From Euschistus heros (Eukaryota > Arthropoda > Insecta > Hemiptera > Pentatomidae), in NCBI GenBank assembly GCA_003667255.2, contig RCWM02000275.1:215001-279000 (forward strand): a DNA stretch of 64,000 bases, given 5' to 3'. This document shows positions 21,179 to 31,977 of this stretch, piece after piece. Below the pieces are notes generated by a model that saw only the letters and a program-made list of their open reading frames with translations, had not been told where the DNA came from and searched no databases. Position 1 is the first letter of the stretch; each line of letters opens with the position of its first letter. A program made the translations under genes and the position numbers.

Positions 21179-21750
21179 TTTTTTTTTTTTTTTTAATATA
21201 CATTTATTGAAATTTACAACTGTACAGAATATACACATAAAGTAAATTTATTAACAACAATTACAATAACATGTTAAAACTTGAAAAAAACTACTCATCA
21301 GTAGCACTTTATTAAAACTTCTACACTAGAAGGTCTCTAGGCCATCTTCGTTTCAGACGCCTTGGAGGATTATCAGGAATGGAGTGGGAAGTAAGAAGAG
21401 AAACTAACGGATTTGAGTGATTATGGAGCTTACTATAAAAGGTTAGGTATCTGGTGTGGGCTAAATCAGCAACATATGGAACATTAAGATATTTATGGAT
21501 AAGTTTATTGGTGACAAAGTAAGGAACATTGAGGATTTTACTAAGGATTTTGGATTGTAAGAATGGAATACTAGATGAATTGGATGGTTTAGTGGAGCCC
21601 GAGAGCTCAATTCCGTACGTTCAAATAGATCTAATCACAGTTATTTTTATGAGTCTTTTGTAATTAATTGGGAGCTTTGAACGTTTGTCTAGTAAATGTT
21701 GAAGTAGTCTGAAACGACTAGATAAGAATAAAGATTTTCTTAATAATTAT
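21179..21750 (-). mobile_element. Jockey-type LINE, family J2, copy b
   Basis: Minus-strand 3' end. The poly(A) reads as the T run at 21179-21194. Then comes the 3' untranslated tail (ACAACTGTACA, AGTAGCAC), and then the reverse complement of the ORF2 C-terminus, whose last residues in family copies are RRLKRRWPRDLL (here the CCATCTTCGTTTCAGACGCC region). The block equivalent to NVPYFVTNKLIHKYLNVPYV and the W-YGIELSGS segment are visible to about 21720. 5'-truncated and frameshifted. Confidence 0.85.
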
Positions 21751-21825
21751 ACTGGAGTCAATAATTGGATCTTCTTTCCCGTGAGATTTTTTTTTTTTTT
21801 TTAAAGAAACCTAATTATCAAATGT

Positions 21826-21826
<1 letters not shown>

Positions 21827-21899
<73 letters not shown>
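21827..21899. repeat. Poly(A) tract, 73 bp
   Basis: Seventy-three consecutive A. Possibly a LINE tail, but no LINE 3' end abuts it in the plus sense. Length is unreliable for any sequencing method. Confidence 0.95.
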
Positions 21900-21903
<4 letters not shown>

Positions 21904-22320
21904 CTCACAAAATAAAGTGACATAAAATACAAAAAATACTAACAGAAATACTGAATTCACTCTTGTTACAATCAGGCAATATGGCCTTAGAAATTAAAAA
22001 ACATGAGTTTAAACTAATACCAGAGTATGATGGAAACCCATTATTATTAGTAGACTTTATTAGAACTCAAAATTGCTTTACAATGAACAATATTGCTTTA
22101 CAATATTGGTATCTATAATGGGGGGAAGTACAGTCTAGTTTTAGCAAAAAGAAAACTTGAAATGTCGTATTTTCACAAAAATAACGAGAGTGATCGGTAA
22201 CTGAGGTTTTAGCCTATGAGAAAAATTTGGGATCATGTGGACTGACCTATAAGCAAAAAATCTATGATGAAAAAAAACTGCAGACATTTCCTTACATTCT
22301 CAATAATTGGTGCCTTTACT

Positions 22321-22485
<165 letters not shown>

Positions 22486-23439
22486 CTACCATGGGTATTT
22501 GGTTTTACATATAAACATTATCTTCACATTCACTTGACGAAATTTTCGTTTATATACCTAGTTGTTTATTTTAACAAATTTATCTAAAAATAAATTTTAT
22601 TTTAAAGAAAATGTACATATGGAGGAACCCTTCGATTTCGACAAACAAAGTAAACATTTCCTCCTAATTTCATCACTCCTTAACCTCAACTAAATTTAAT
22701 AGAGCTTCATGTACCATATTTGCTTCACCTGAAGTGGTTTCTTGTGTAAGGAAAATAAATTATTTTACAAATTTCGATTTTTGTTTTCGTTTTTCAGGTA
22801 ACTAGTAATTGATCGATAGCGAATTCACTTACTTTCGATGCTTTAGTGCGATTAAGGAAAATAATGTTCCGTAAATATAACCAATTCATGATGGCAATAA
22901 TTTAATTTGAGCCCAACAGATCTTCGACTTTTATTTCACTTTAAAGAAAAGTAAGTTCGATAGTAGTTTCCACAGCAAGCGGAACGGAGCCTTTTATAAC
23001 CTGGCTAAAGTCGTTGAACTATTTTTACATTGAAAATCATATAATCCATCGCACTAGAAAGGAAGTAAGCGGAAAGGGTAGAGGAGACTCGTTATTTCCA
23101 GGAGCAAAAATCGTATCACCTAGTCTTAGAGTTCTAGAAAACACTTTTTGCAATTTCTCTTTTTTTTTCACCCCCTACTTGCAAAGAGCCTTCTTCTTCA
23201 GTTAATTATTAACCCCCAGTGGAAATATAAAAAAATATTGTGTTTGTTAGTATATTGCAACTCCTGCGATTTTTGGTTATTACTAATAAATTAACAATTA
23301 AAAAGTGAAAATGTCTAAATTAATAACACCAATGAAATTTAATTAAAAGTTGGAATAGAAATATTGCTTCAAACAAATAACCAATAAAATTAGACGAATT
23401 AAATGTCAATTCTATTGGAATTATTTTATTCGAAAAATA
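22486..23439. other. Unassigned AT-rich sequence
   Basis: A 63-codon plus frame at 23014-23205 has no recognisable motif. No repeat family identified. Confidence 0.35.
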
Positions 23440-23467
23440 GTTTCGAGTGTTAAACATTCATCATCAG
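23440..23467 (-). ncRNA. Hammerhead-ribozyme-like core
   Basis: The minus strand reads CUGAUGA, then U, a possible stem II GAAUGU/ACACUC with a UUA loop and one A-C mismatch, then GAAAC. Both invariant core blocks (CUGAUGA and GAAA) are intact with correct spacing. I could not settle stem I, stem III or the cleavage triplet, so activity is not claimed. Its position at the 3' side of a probable Penelope-like fragment fits known biology. Confidence 0.5.
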
Positions 23468-23830
23468 TTCTAAAAGATACAAAATCTTCAAAACATCAGT
23501 ACTTTGTTGCATAAATATCAAGAATGGAGTGGAGAAAAGGGGCCAGGTAGATCCAGGTAAATCCTTGGTTTTTTTTTCCGATGACTGGTTGGTTTTTTCC
23601 GTTTTTATTGGAAACAAATTGAAAATGGGACTCCTAGAAATATTTATCTGGCTATTTAAATAACTGGATTGGTTTTGAAGAATTTTACTCGGTATTAGTT
23701 TCACTCCCGAGTCTTTATTGAATTTATGGTTATTATCATTTAGATGATGGCGAAGGTAGAATTCTAGATCTTGATATTGTATGATCTTATATGTTTTTTT
23801 TAAATATTTTATTAAAGAATATAGTGGCAA
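23450..23830 (-). pseudogene. Probable Penelope-like element C-terminal fragment
   Basis: A minus-strand frame of 126 codons. The middle, YLRHHLNDNNHKFNKDSGVK followed by LIPSKILQNQ and RSPIFNLFPI, resembles the end of Penelope-like proteins. There, after the GIY-YIG nuclease, an H-L-NNHKF segment leads to a KLI- and PIFN-type tail. The frame then runs into Lys/Thr- and Phe-rich sequence with no known match. The catalytic GIY-YIG part is not visible here, so it is a fragment. Immediately downstream on the same strand is a hammerhead-like core (23440-23467), which supports the assignment because Penelope-like elements are known to carry hammerheads. Confidence 0.5.
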
Positions 23831-25224
23831 TTAATACGTCATTCCTAATTGTATTGAGCCTTCTTTAAAATCATGAGCACCTCAAGTAAAGAACAATATT
23901 TCTGAAAAAGAGGTTTTAAATCTAATATATGTGTTATCTTCAATCACTTTTCCTTATAATAATATTTATGGTTATATAGCACTGAAATATAGTCGAGAAA
24001 TGAGATAGTAGTTTAGAAATTTTCCGTTCCTAATTAAATTGAATAAAGTCGCAGTTACTTCACTACATGACAAGAACTGACGGAAAAAAGATTATTTTAA
24101 TCTACAAATAAATGTAACCTCTAAAGCCTCTTATTCATAACTATGAGTAAAATCTTTATCAAGATAGCATGAACCGGAGTCGGAGGCATAGTTGTTTCCT
24201 TCTCTCCTATATTTAGTCAGATATAAATAAAATAGTCTGGAATACATTGATTAGCAAAAAAAAAGAACATCCAAGTTATGGAAACAAACCAAGAGTTTTG
24301 AGAAAGTGAAATTGAGAAAATAAAAAAAATTTCAATATCATCACAAAATGACGCTATATCATAACTTGTTTCCCCATTTTGGCAAGCTTTTACAATTCAT
24401 TTTAGGTCGGGACAACTATCTAAATATTTTTGGGTATTATGTCAGATATTCAATGCAGTTTTAAATTGGTGGGTGGATTGGAGCTTGTTATATGCGGAAC
24501 AAAAAACCAAATAGCTGTGATATCTTCTCTGAAAACCAGCTTGTTCGAAGCGTAAAAAATCAAAGAGTAATACAAACTGACAGTACACAAGGTAGAAAAA
24601 GATTTCTTTAACATGACCGACTCAGATTCGTATTTTTATGGGCTCTACACCTAAAAAATGTTGACTTTGCACTGCAAGATAAAATAGCTAACTCAATTTT
24701 CCACCATTTGTCCCGCAGTGAATGAAGAATTTATGAGTTTATTAAATGAAATGGAAGGCAAACTTTAAAGCATTGCTACCTTATTTTTCAGCTTCACCTC
24801 CGTGAAATTTTATCATCAACACAAGACTAAATAAGGATGCTGAATGCAACACATAAATAATTCATAACTCTTGTAGAAACCTACGATGTATGTATCTGCT
24901 AAGAACTTAAGTATTCAAGGGTCTGATTTAATCTTATCAAGTTTCAATATTTAAAAATTCCTCCTCTTCCAATTTTGTAATAATTATTTCTATTGAAGTC
25001 ACAAAAACTCATGTCAGCACTTACTCATTGACAATGGCTGATGCACTAAGCCAAGGATTAATATAGTTTGAAGTTTATTATATCTTAACTATCTCTTGAA
25101 TATTACATTTACTTGAATAAAACAACTGAGTACTGGATTTTAGTAAGCTTCTGAGAAAATTAGTTTTTATTTTTAAGTAAAAGTTTGAGGCTTCATTACA
25201 TTATCTAATTTATTTTATATCCAA
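23831..25224. other. Unassigned sequence
   Basis: No convincing frame or repeat. Moderately mixed composition at 24400-24900, without a recognised motif. Confidence 0.35.
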
Positions 25225-25304
25225 TCATTATCATTCGAAACCACTGTCAAATCCTCAATATTCCTCGTTATGTAACAAATAAAATTATCCATAATAATAA
25301 TAAT
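25225..25304 (+). mobile_element. J2 LINE fragment, copy g, left part
   Basis: Plus strand. Matches copy d around the block encoding IQSL-SK-L then SSIFLVM / LNIPRYVTNKIIHN. Interrupted by the hAT element at 25305. The same LINE copy resumes at about 26715. Confidence 0.75.
25297..25304. repeat. Target-site duplication of hAT element (left)
   Basis: ATAATAAT, repeated exactly at 26583-26590. Eight base pairs is the hAT duplication length. Confidence 0.85.
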
Positions 25305-26582
25305 TAGAGACCGGATTTCTGTGTTATTGCATATTTAGTTCGCTTTGATTTAGCGCTCTCTAACCCAAGTAGTTATCTCATTTATATAATTAAGGATTCT
25401 TATTCTTAAATTTTATTTTAAGTTAAATTAAATTTAAATTTGACTTTTTGAGCTTAATTGCACGAATTCGGGTTTTACTGCACGAAATTGCACAATTGAT
25501 CCAAATTCATCTAATTTTATTCACTTAAACATTTATTTTTTGAAAATTTTACTTACGATTAATAGGCAACATTCATAACAATTATTTATATTAAATAGGT
25601 TAATTAGTTTTAAATTGAAAGTAAAAAGTCGCTTAAATCAAATGTATTTGTGACCTACTACTTTTAATGATCGTATTGAATTGGGAGCTTTGAGGATTTA
25701 GGCAAACATTGAGGATCGACTTACTTCCTAGATCTAAGGCGTTTCCTCAGAAAATTTTACTCCCCGCTTCCCATTTCATTCTCCACTTCTGATTTAGCAA
25801 AAAGGGCTAGTTGTTGACAAGATTTTAAACTATCAACTTTGAAAATGCCAAAAACTTCCGCGAGTGTTTCTACAAAATTGAAACAATGGACCAATGAATA
25901 TCCAGAGCTGATATTTGTTTGAAACTCACGAAGAAAGCTTAAAACGAATTAGAAATGAAAAGGGAAGATGTTTATTTTCAAAAATCGAGTATATCCTTGA
26001 GAAAAACTACGGCTACATTGGTTAAAAAAAATTAAATTATTGTATCAACGGAAAGGAAAAAGAAGCTGATAATCTGGATCCATCCACAATCGTATGCTAC
26101 AAAAATTGTCCTGTTACTTCCATAGATGTAAAACGTTCCTTTTCTTTGCTAAAGAACATTTTATTAAGTGACAGGCGGCATAATTTTACTGAGAAATATT
26201 TTGAAATTTATAATGTTGTACATTTTCACGAAACTTTTAAAAACTAATTTTTTCAACTTTTTCAACTTTCAAAAACATTTAATTATATTTTGTTTCCACG
26301 TAAAAGGAAATTTCAATAAAGATATTTTATATTTCTTTTAATTAACAATTTTTTTCATCTCCTTTTTTCCCAAATTTTAAAGTATTTAAAATTGAATTAA
26401 CACTAAAACGAAACGTTTGTCGAAATGTCCTTAAGTTTATTCATAGCTGGTTAAGATTTGCATATTTGTGTAAATAAATGAATTCCTGCATGTTTTAAGT
26501 TTTTAAATTCACGTTTTGAGTTTTTTACTGAACAATTTTGCATATTTTGAGATTTTTTTACTGCACAAAAATCCGGTCTCTA
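25305..26582 (+). mobile_element. hAT DNA transposon, internally degraded
   Basis: A 1,278-bp element with inverted ends TAGAGACCGGATTT and AAATCCGGTCTCTA. TAGAG fits the hAT terminal pattern (YARNG). The flanking 8-bp duplications ATAATAAT are perfect. Subterminal repeats with TTTACTGCAC occur near both ends. It carries only pieces of transposase and inserted into a J2 LINE. Confidence 0.93.
25845..26247 (+). pseudogene. hAT transposase remnants (N-terminus and dimerisation domain)
   Basis: Two separated pieces of a transposase that would cut and rejoin the element ends. The first starts at ATG 25845: MPKTSASVSTKLKQWTNEYP, then a stop at about 25922. It looks like the N-terminal leader that normally precedes a zinc finger. 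The second, 26062-26247, is the C-terminal hAT dimerisation domain: STIVCYKNCPVTSIDVKRSF, then SLLKNILLSDRRHNFTEKYF, ending VVHFHETFKN at a TAA. The catalytic middle is deleted or unreadable, so the copy depends on a full-length relative. Normal hAT proteins are about 600-700 residues. Confidence 0.88.
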
Positions 26583-26590
26583 ATAATAAT

Positions 26591-26714
26591 ACACTGTCGA
26601 GTGTGGTCAGAAGTTGGATGGGTAACCGGGGAGGTGAGCTTTGACGCTTCTGGTTCACCAGGTTGGGGGTTGGGCCTAGGGCTCACAATCCTACCCTGTG
26701 TATATAATGTATCA
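26591..26714. repeat. GC-rich insertion with a 5S-rRNA-like block
   Basis: About 125 bp between the hAT right duplication and the resumption of the J2 LINE. It is sharply GC-richer than its surroundings. GGTCAGAAGTTGGATGGGTA then ACCGG resembles the 3' half of eukaryotic 5S rRNA (GGTCAGTACTTGGATGGGTG then ACCG), as found in 5S-derived SINEs. The remainder does not match 5S rRNA. Origin uncertain. Confidence 0.4.
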
Positions 26715-26810
26715 TGTGTTGCTTATTTAGCCCAAAACAAACCATATCCATCCATGGTAAATTCCATACACCTCTAATTCATAAGTATTCAAACTTCTCA
26801 TTCGATTTCC
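26715..26810 (+). mobile_element. J2 LINE fragment, copy g, right part
   Basis: TTGCTTATTTAGCCCAAAAC, then TATCCATCCATGGTAAATTCCATA, broken here as TATCCATCCATGG and TAAATTCCATA, aligns with copy d at about 36559-36650 (VADLARTRFLSFHSKLHN). It therefore continues the LINE interrupted at 25304. Degenerate. Confidence 0.7.
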
Positions 26811-27587
26811 GAAAAAAAACCTGAAAAGAAAAGAAGATGTTCCAAGGAACTTATAATATAGATTCTATAACTCTATAACTAATATACTACTGATAGGTAG
26901 TTGATTTATTAGTTATTGACATATTAATGTTATTATGTTTTCCACACATACCTTATACAGCGGTAAATATCAAATAAAAAAAAACTAAGTTTCTCCCTGA
27001 ATGGAAAAACATATGTATTTCTATAATCTACTGATTTTTCTAATTTACATTTAAGAATTAAAAAGGGGCATATTACTTAAATAAGTAATTAAATTTAAAT
27101 CAACAAAGTTAAGGGAAAATAATTGTTTTTCATTTATTCCAATATAGCTCCTCAACGGAAAGTCTTTGCGATAAATTTTATAAAACAAACATTTTTCTCC
27201 ATCAAATTTCTGATCAGAAAACCTTTCTCCAATTTTGGATCCGAGCAATACCAACAGAGCTAGAGCGTGTTAAAATGAGTCTGAAAAAAACGTTACACAA
27301 ATAAAAATATGTAGTACATTTCAAATAAAAAAAATTGAAACATTTTACAAATCTGGGAAATAATCTAAAGCTCCTGTTTGATCCAGTTTTAGGTTTAGTT
27401 ACGATTTAATAAGCACACTTCTTCATATATCATTACATATTTTAATTACTCCAGCAACGATTCCATATAAAACTGTAATATCGCGTGTTTCATAAACCCT
27501 CTTATGACTCATAAAATATAAAATATAAAAAATAAACAATGATACACGAAAGCACGATTTGTATACACCCGCAGAAGACAGACAATC
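26811..27587. other. Unassigned AT-rich sequence
   Basis: No feature recognised. Confidence 0.35.
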
Positions 27588-27790
27588 AAGAAAGTAGCCC
27601 AGACACCCGGTAACAGGACGAGAAGTCCCGGGTGAGCTGAGCCAATTTGGTGGGGCCAAGGAAGAGAGATGTCCCGGCAGACTTTATTGGCCGATGCCCC
27701 CATCCGTCAGCCTCTCTCGACAAATTGTAGTCTTCGACCGATTGACGTGAGCACTCTCTGGGTAAGGGTCCTTTCTTTCCTGACCAGTCG
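27588..27790 (-). CDS. GC-rich island with open frames, weak exon candidate
   Basis: The minus strand is open for about 65-70 codons in at least two frames. One reads KGPLPRECSRQSVEDYNLSR, then EADGWGHRPIKSAGTSLFLG, ending near 27588. The other contains MGASANKVCRDISLPWPHQI. Neither is recognised. The composition jump against the AT-rich neighbourhood is the only positive sign. It may be a decayed transposon rather than an exon. Confidence 0.2.
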
Positions 27791-27964
27791 ATATTTACTT
27801 GGGGAGGAATTTTTCAAATTGAAAAAATATTAATTTAAAATCGTTATTCACAGAAAAACGCACTTTTTTAGATGGTTATAGAAAACCATAATATCATGAA
27901 TGAGATTTTCCCATTGCATTAATCAGTAAGAATGCAATGTTTAGATTAGAAAAAAATTTAAGTT

Positions 27965-28300
27965 TTTACAACTGTGTATAATATATACCTCAAGTAAATG
28001 TATGGAATATCATGACATGTAAATACCTACTTATTAGTACCACTTCGATAAAAGTAACAATAGAATGTCGCTAGGCCATCTTTTTTTCAGACTCCTCGTT
28101 GAGTTATCGGTAATAAAGTGGAAAGCAAGTTGAGAGACTAGTAGATTACGGTGGTTATGGAGTTTACTATTAAAGGGTAGGTATTTGGTTTGGGCTTAAT
28201 CATAAAACAAGAACATTACGACCTCTATGCATAAATCTTTTTGTGACTAGGTAATCAAGGATTTTATGATATATTTAAGTAGAGCCGTAAAACACAAATC
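27965..28300 (-). mobile_element. Jockey-type LINE, family J2, copy c (degenerate)
   Basis: Minus strand. Matches J2 copy b from the 3' untranslated tail (ACAACTGTGTA, CTCAAGTAAATG, TAGTACCAC) through GCTAGGCCATCTTTTTTTCA (the RRWPRDLL codons) to the ATTACGACCTCTATGCATAA region. More diverged than copies b and d. A T run lies further right at 28408-28434. Confidence 0.8.
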
Positions 28301-28402
28301 CATGTGGCGGTATAATGCCGAATGAAACCTAATAAAATATGTAGAAAAACTTAATCTTATTTTTATGGCATTGTTCAAGCTCAGGAAGTATTTTGGTACA
28401 CT

Positions 28403-28433
<31 letters not shown>

Positions 28434-29478
28434 GTTCTATGATATAAACCTGCTTATTAAAATGCTTTGGTTGGCACTAAAAGAACCAATGGAAAAAGAC
28501 CATAAAGGAGCCGAAGAAATGAAGTTCCAAGGAAATATTGCATCCCATGGCTTAATATGATTTCATAAGATGACTCATTCAACACTGTAGTTTTCTGCTT
28601 TATGATTTCAAAGAAAAAAGGAGAATATATTTTTGAAGGAGAGCCAAGACTGCTTTTTGCAATGGATGATTGCAATGATTAGTCGTCTTCAACCGATCTA
28701 ATTTGTTGCTACGTAATAAACATCAATGGCTTGTTACTATATTAATTTAAAATGCATAAATTCAACATTTTTTTTATAAATTACTTTTACGATTTACTTT
28801 ATCAAACTGAGCTGAATATGCTGTAGAAGTAGATATAATGTTTAAGATAGACTGAAGGTACGTTTGACATACTGTGAAATAATACTAAAATTGCTATTGA
28901 ATACTTTCGTAAGAGATAGCATGCTGACTAGTTTAACTATACAAAAAAAGAAAATTAAAATGTAATAATATTGTCATATTAAAAACATTTTTATAATTTG
29001 AAAGCTGTTCATTCATTTTACCCTTCAATGATAAAATAAAAAATATATTAACTTAAGATCACCATGATATTTTTTTAGCCGCCGAATAAGATATGTTCTA
29101 TTCGTTTGTGAAAATTCCCTCGGACGAGAGAATTTATCGGCCATGCCAAAACCAATTCAATATTCGGCATTGGGTTCGGCACTGGGAGGCATAGTGCTCG
29201 CATTTTAAGAGATGGATGGAAAAATCCAAACTGTTTACCGTGTTCAGAATGACAACATAGATACCAATATGCATGCAAATTACGTATCCCAACGAACGGA
29301 GGCAAATTGAAAGGACCAACTGTCCTATCGACCGCACTTCGGTCCGCCGGCTTCAGATCACTCCGAAACGTAACAGATAAAAACAAGGAAGACTTCCCAC
29401 TGAGTTTAAAATCGAAAAATTTCAATCCGAAATTGCTTGAGAGTAAAACATTAAAAAAAAAAAATACTTTTTGTATTA
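28301..29478. other. Unassigned sequence with a GC-richer frame
   Basis: 29075-29425 is GC-richer and open on the minus strand for 116 codons (for example AVDRTVGPFNLPPFVGIRNL, then GFFHPSLKMRALCLPVPNPM). I recognise nothing in either strand. It lies just before a Helitron 5' end. Treat as an unassigned low-confidence frame. Confidence 0.25.
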
Positions 29479-30023
29479 TCAGTATATAAATATTATAAAT
29501 TTATATTACATGTTACATAAAAGGACAAGCAATTTTTTTGTTTGTGATCACCAACTACGTAAACTAATGAACCAATCTGTATCAAATTTTAACTACATCA
29601 TCTTCATAGGTCAAGGAAGGTTTAACAATAATAATATTTACTAATTTTCTATCAAATTGTTATTTAAAAAGCGATGAATGGTGGTGCGCAGTAAAGTAAA
29701 CCAACAGGTGGAAAGCACAATTCAAGACAGGTTACTAAGGTACGGTTTTACATAGAGCTGGAAAATTCTGATAAAATTTAATTATTTTCCAATTAATTGT
29801 TATTATAAAAACCTATAAATATGTTGGGTGACATGTGGACCCCAGTGAAGTTTAAAAATCGAATGATATGTGGTTAGTGCCATTCTGCAACAGAGTTTGA
29901 ACATAAAAACTATTCAACACATCTGTACCAAATTTTAACTATATCATCTTCATATTTCTATGTATGTTTACAATAGAAAGTTAAATCTAATAATAATTAA
30001 AATTTATAAATACAAGGATACGG

Positions 30024-30224
30024 ATGGTAAAAGAAGGCATGATGGTGGCTAATATACAACGAGATTCAATGTGGGACAGATACAAATTTCGGACAGCAGT
30101 CAACAAGACTAAATTACCAGAAATGGTTAAAACACAGATTAATAGACAGAGGTCAGATGAAAGGAGAAAACTTCTGGCAGAGGTAATAAAGAAATATTGG
30201 GAGGAACGGATGAGCAAGGAATGA
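30024..30224 (+). CDS. Unassigned basic open frame inside Helitron copy 2
   Basis: A 66-codon frame, MVKEGMMVANIQRDSMWDRY, then KFRTAVNKTKLPEMVKTQIN, ending EVIKKYWEERMSKE. It is highly charged, probably helical and of good coding composition. The segment has no counterpart in the other two Helitron copies and is followed by GACGAAGAAGAAGAATTT, which could be a short LINE-like 3' tail. It may be a 5'-truncated LINE insertion or a captured exon. I do not recognise the protein. Confidence 0.35.
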   Translation: MVKEGMMVANIQRDSMWDRYKFRTAVNKTKLPEMVKTQINRQRSDERRKLLAEVIKKYWEERMSKE

Positions 30225-30345
30225 ATTGTTAAAAGCCGTCCACAGATGGCCGAACTCGAAAGACGAAGAAGAAGAATTTAAATTTAGAGTGTTGCATAGT
30301 AAAAAGTAGTTTGCCACACCGTCATAAACCTATATTGTTTTAAAT

Positions 30346-30900
30346 CCAACCAGATGAAATCAATAAAATTATTTCAGCCGAATAAAAATCACAGAGGAGT
30401 CTTACAAATCCTTACATCGGTAATAAGGACTAGCAAGTCAGCAGAACTTTTTTTGTATTTTAAATATGATTTTTGTTTTAATCTATTATAGTGCTTTTTT
30501 ATAATGAATAAAAGTCAATGAACAAATATATAAAATATTAATTAAAAGATAAACAGCAAAAAAAAAATAGAAATACATACATCAAAACAATGCATTAACT
30601 TTTGATGATTGTTTTTTTTATTGTATATTTATGTTTGCATGCATTTTAATCTATATTTGAGCCTTATATATTTAATATGTATGTTACATATATTTTATGT
30701 ATTACATAAATTGAATACAACTTTTATTCTGATTTTTGGTTTATTTTTCTCTAACCCCTAAAATCCGACTTTTTTGCTAATCCGAACAACTTCAAGCAGC
30801 CAGTATTACTAAATAAAAATGTTGATCCTCATATAGTTTGTAAAAATATGATTCATGGGCCGTTAGCACCTAGCACTAATAAAATTCATTATCCGCAAGA
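30346..30900 (+). pseudogene. Helitron Rep remnants
   Basis: Two short pieces of the Helitron replication protein. At 30346-30382 the frame reads QPDEINKIISAE. At about 30815-30865 it reads NVDPHIVCKNMIHGP. In autonomous Helitrons these stand next to each other, upstream of the rolling-circle HUH nuclease motif and helicase. Here about 430 bp of unrelated AT-rich sequence separates them, and nothing of the nuclease or helicase follows. A related KDMINGS piece appears in copy 3. All are dead. Confidence 0.75.
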
Positions 30901-31424
30901 ATTTCTTAATGGTCTCTGTCTCCTTCTTAATTATCAACTCATAGATTATAATAAAAAATTGGATGTTCAATTATGCTTTTACGTAATTTTCAAGCACCTA
31001 ATAGTGCAATTTATATTGGTTAAAAATTACTGGTATTAGCAAAAATACCATTGAGAAAAAAATGCTTATTAAATGCATGCTACGATACAATATTTTTATC
31101 GAAAAACTTCAATGATTAGTAAAAATTGTTAATTAGGTTATTTTACTTATGACAGCGGCCGATGCTGCGACGAGGGATGCTAGTAAATTTGATAAATATA
31201 TCACACTTATTTTAAACATGTTTCTTGCGTCTTTTGATTTTGTTTGTTTGATGCTATGAACATTATTTAAAATATATAATAAAGTAGGAATTTTAAGAAT
31301 GCTTGAAGAAAAACTGCAAAAAAAAAGTTTTATTTTTTATTTTTTTTAAATTTATTTATCTATTTCACTAGTTTGTTACAAAAGTCTTTGTGTATAAATG
31401 TAGATTTATTTCATATTTAAATTT

Positions 31425-31530
31425 GTACCCTGGGCGGGTTAAAAATTATTTCGTGGCCGATCCACAAAATGAATTCTGAACTTGTCATTACGTCTAGAAT
31501 AGGTTGGCAACTCTTAATTGCTGCAATAGT
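31425..31530 (+). repeat. Dispersed repeat copy S2
   Basis: Shares CTGGGCG, the TTCGTGGCCGATCCA block and AGAATAGGTTGG, in the same order, with 61-215. Diverged. Possibly SINE-derived. Confidence 0.35.
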
Positions 31531-31977
31531 TGGATGAATCTTTCTGCCAGTACCAGCTCTTAGATTTTGCTGCTATGTACTCTTCGCATCCAATTTTTAC
31601 GTAAATGTTATTATCAAAGAACAGATCTTTTAAAAGATCAGCTATAGATTTAAACAAACTATAATCTGATGTCTGCAATTTCTGGGCTATACGATGAGGG
31701 CAAGACGTTTATCCCTTGCATTTCAAGTAATTTGTCCAGCGGGAACCTGAAAATTGTTCACAAAGCATCATTTTTCCCCCGAAACCGATCCTAACGAACC
31801 AATTTGCGAGTTCAATGGATAAATGACTCTCCCTTTACGGTACCAAGTTCTTCGTCGGTTGCTTTAGTGCTTTTCCTTTTTTTTTATTCTGACATTGCAC
31901 TATCCCATTTACTCAAATCACAAGGAACTAAAGGGATATTTAAAATTAGTATTAAAAAAACATTCTTATATTATTAT
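31531..31977. other. Unassigned sequence
   Basis: No feature recognised between repeat S2 and the Helitron 3' end. A short plus frame near 31804-32028 is Ser/Phe-rich and unconvincing. Confidence 0.35.

Larger units (their letters stand above)
29479..31183 (+). mobile_element. Helitron copy 2, with Rep remnants and extra segments
   Basis: Starts TCAGTATATAA after an A and runs ACATAAAAGGACAAGC, shared with copies at 57862 and 32934 (minus). It ends GGATGCTAG followed by T (31183/31184), after a GC-rich CAGC/GCTG hairpin, as expected for Helitrons (TC start, CTRR end, A|T target). It is 1,705 bp, longer than the other two (about 950 bp). The extra lengths are a segment at about 30010-30290 and AT-rich sequence at 30400-30775. 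Confidence 0.82.

Noticed and set aside
26605..26640. 5S rRNA gene
   Set aside because: Only about 27 bases resemble 5S rRNA. The 5' half, A box and terminator T run in the right place are missing.
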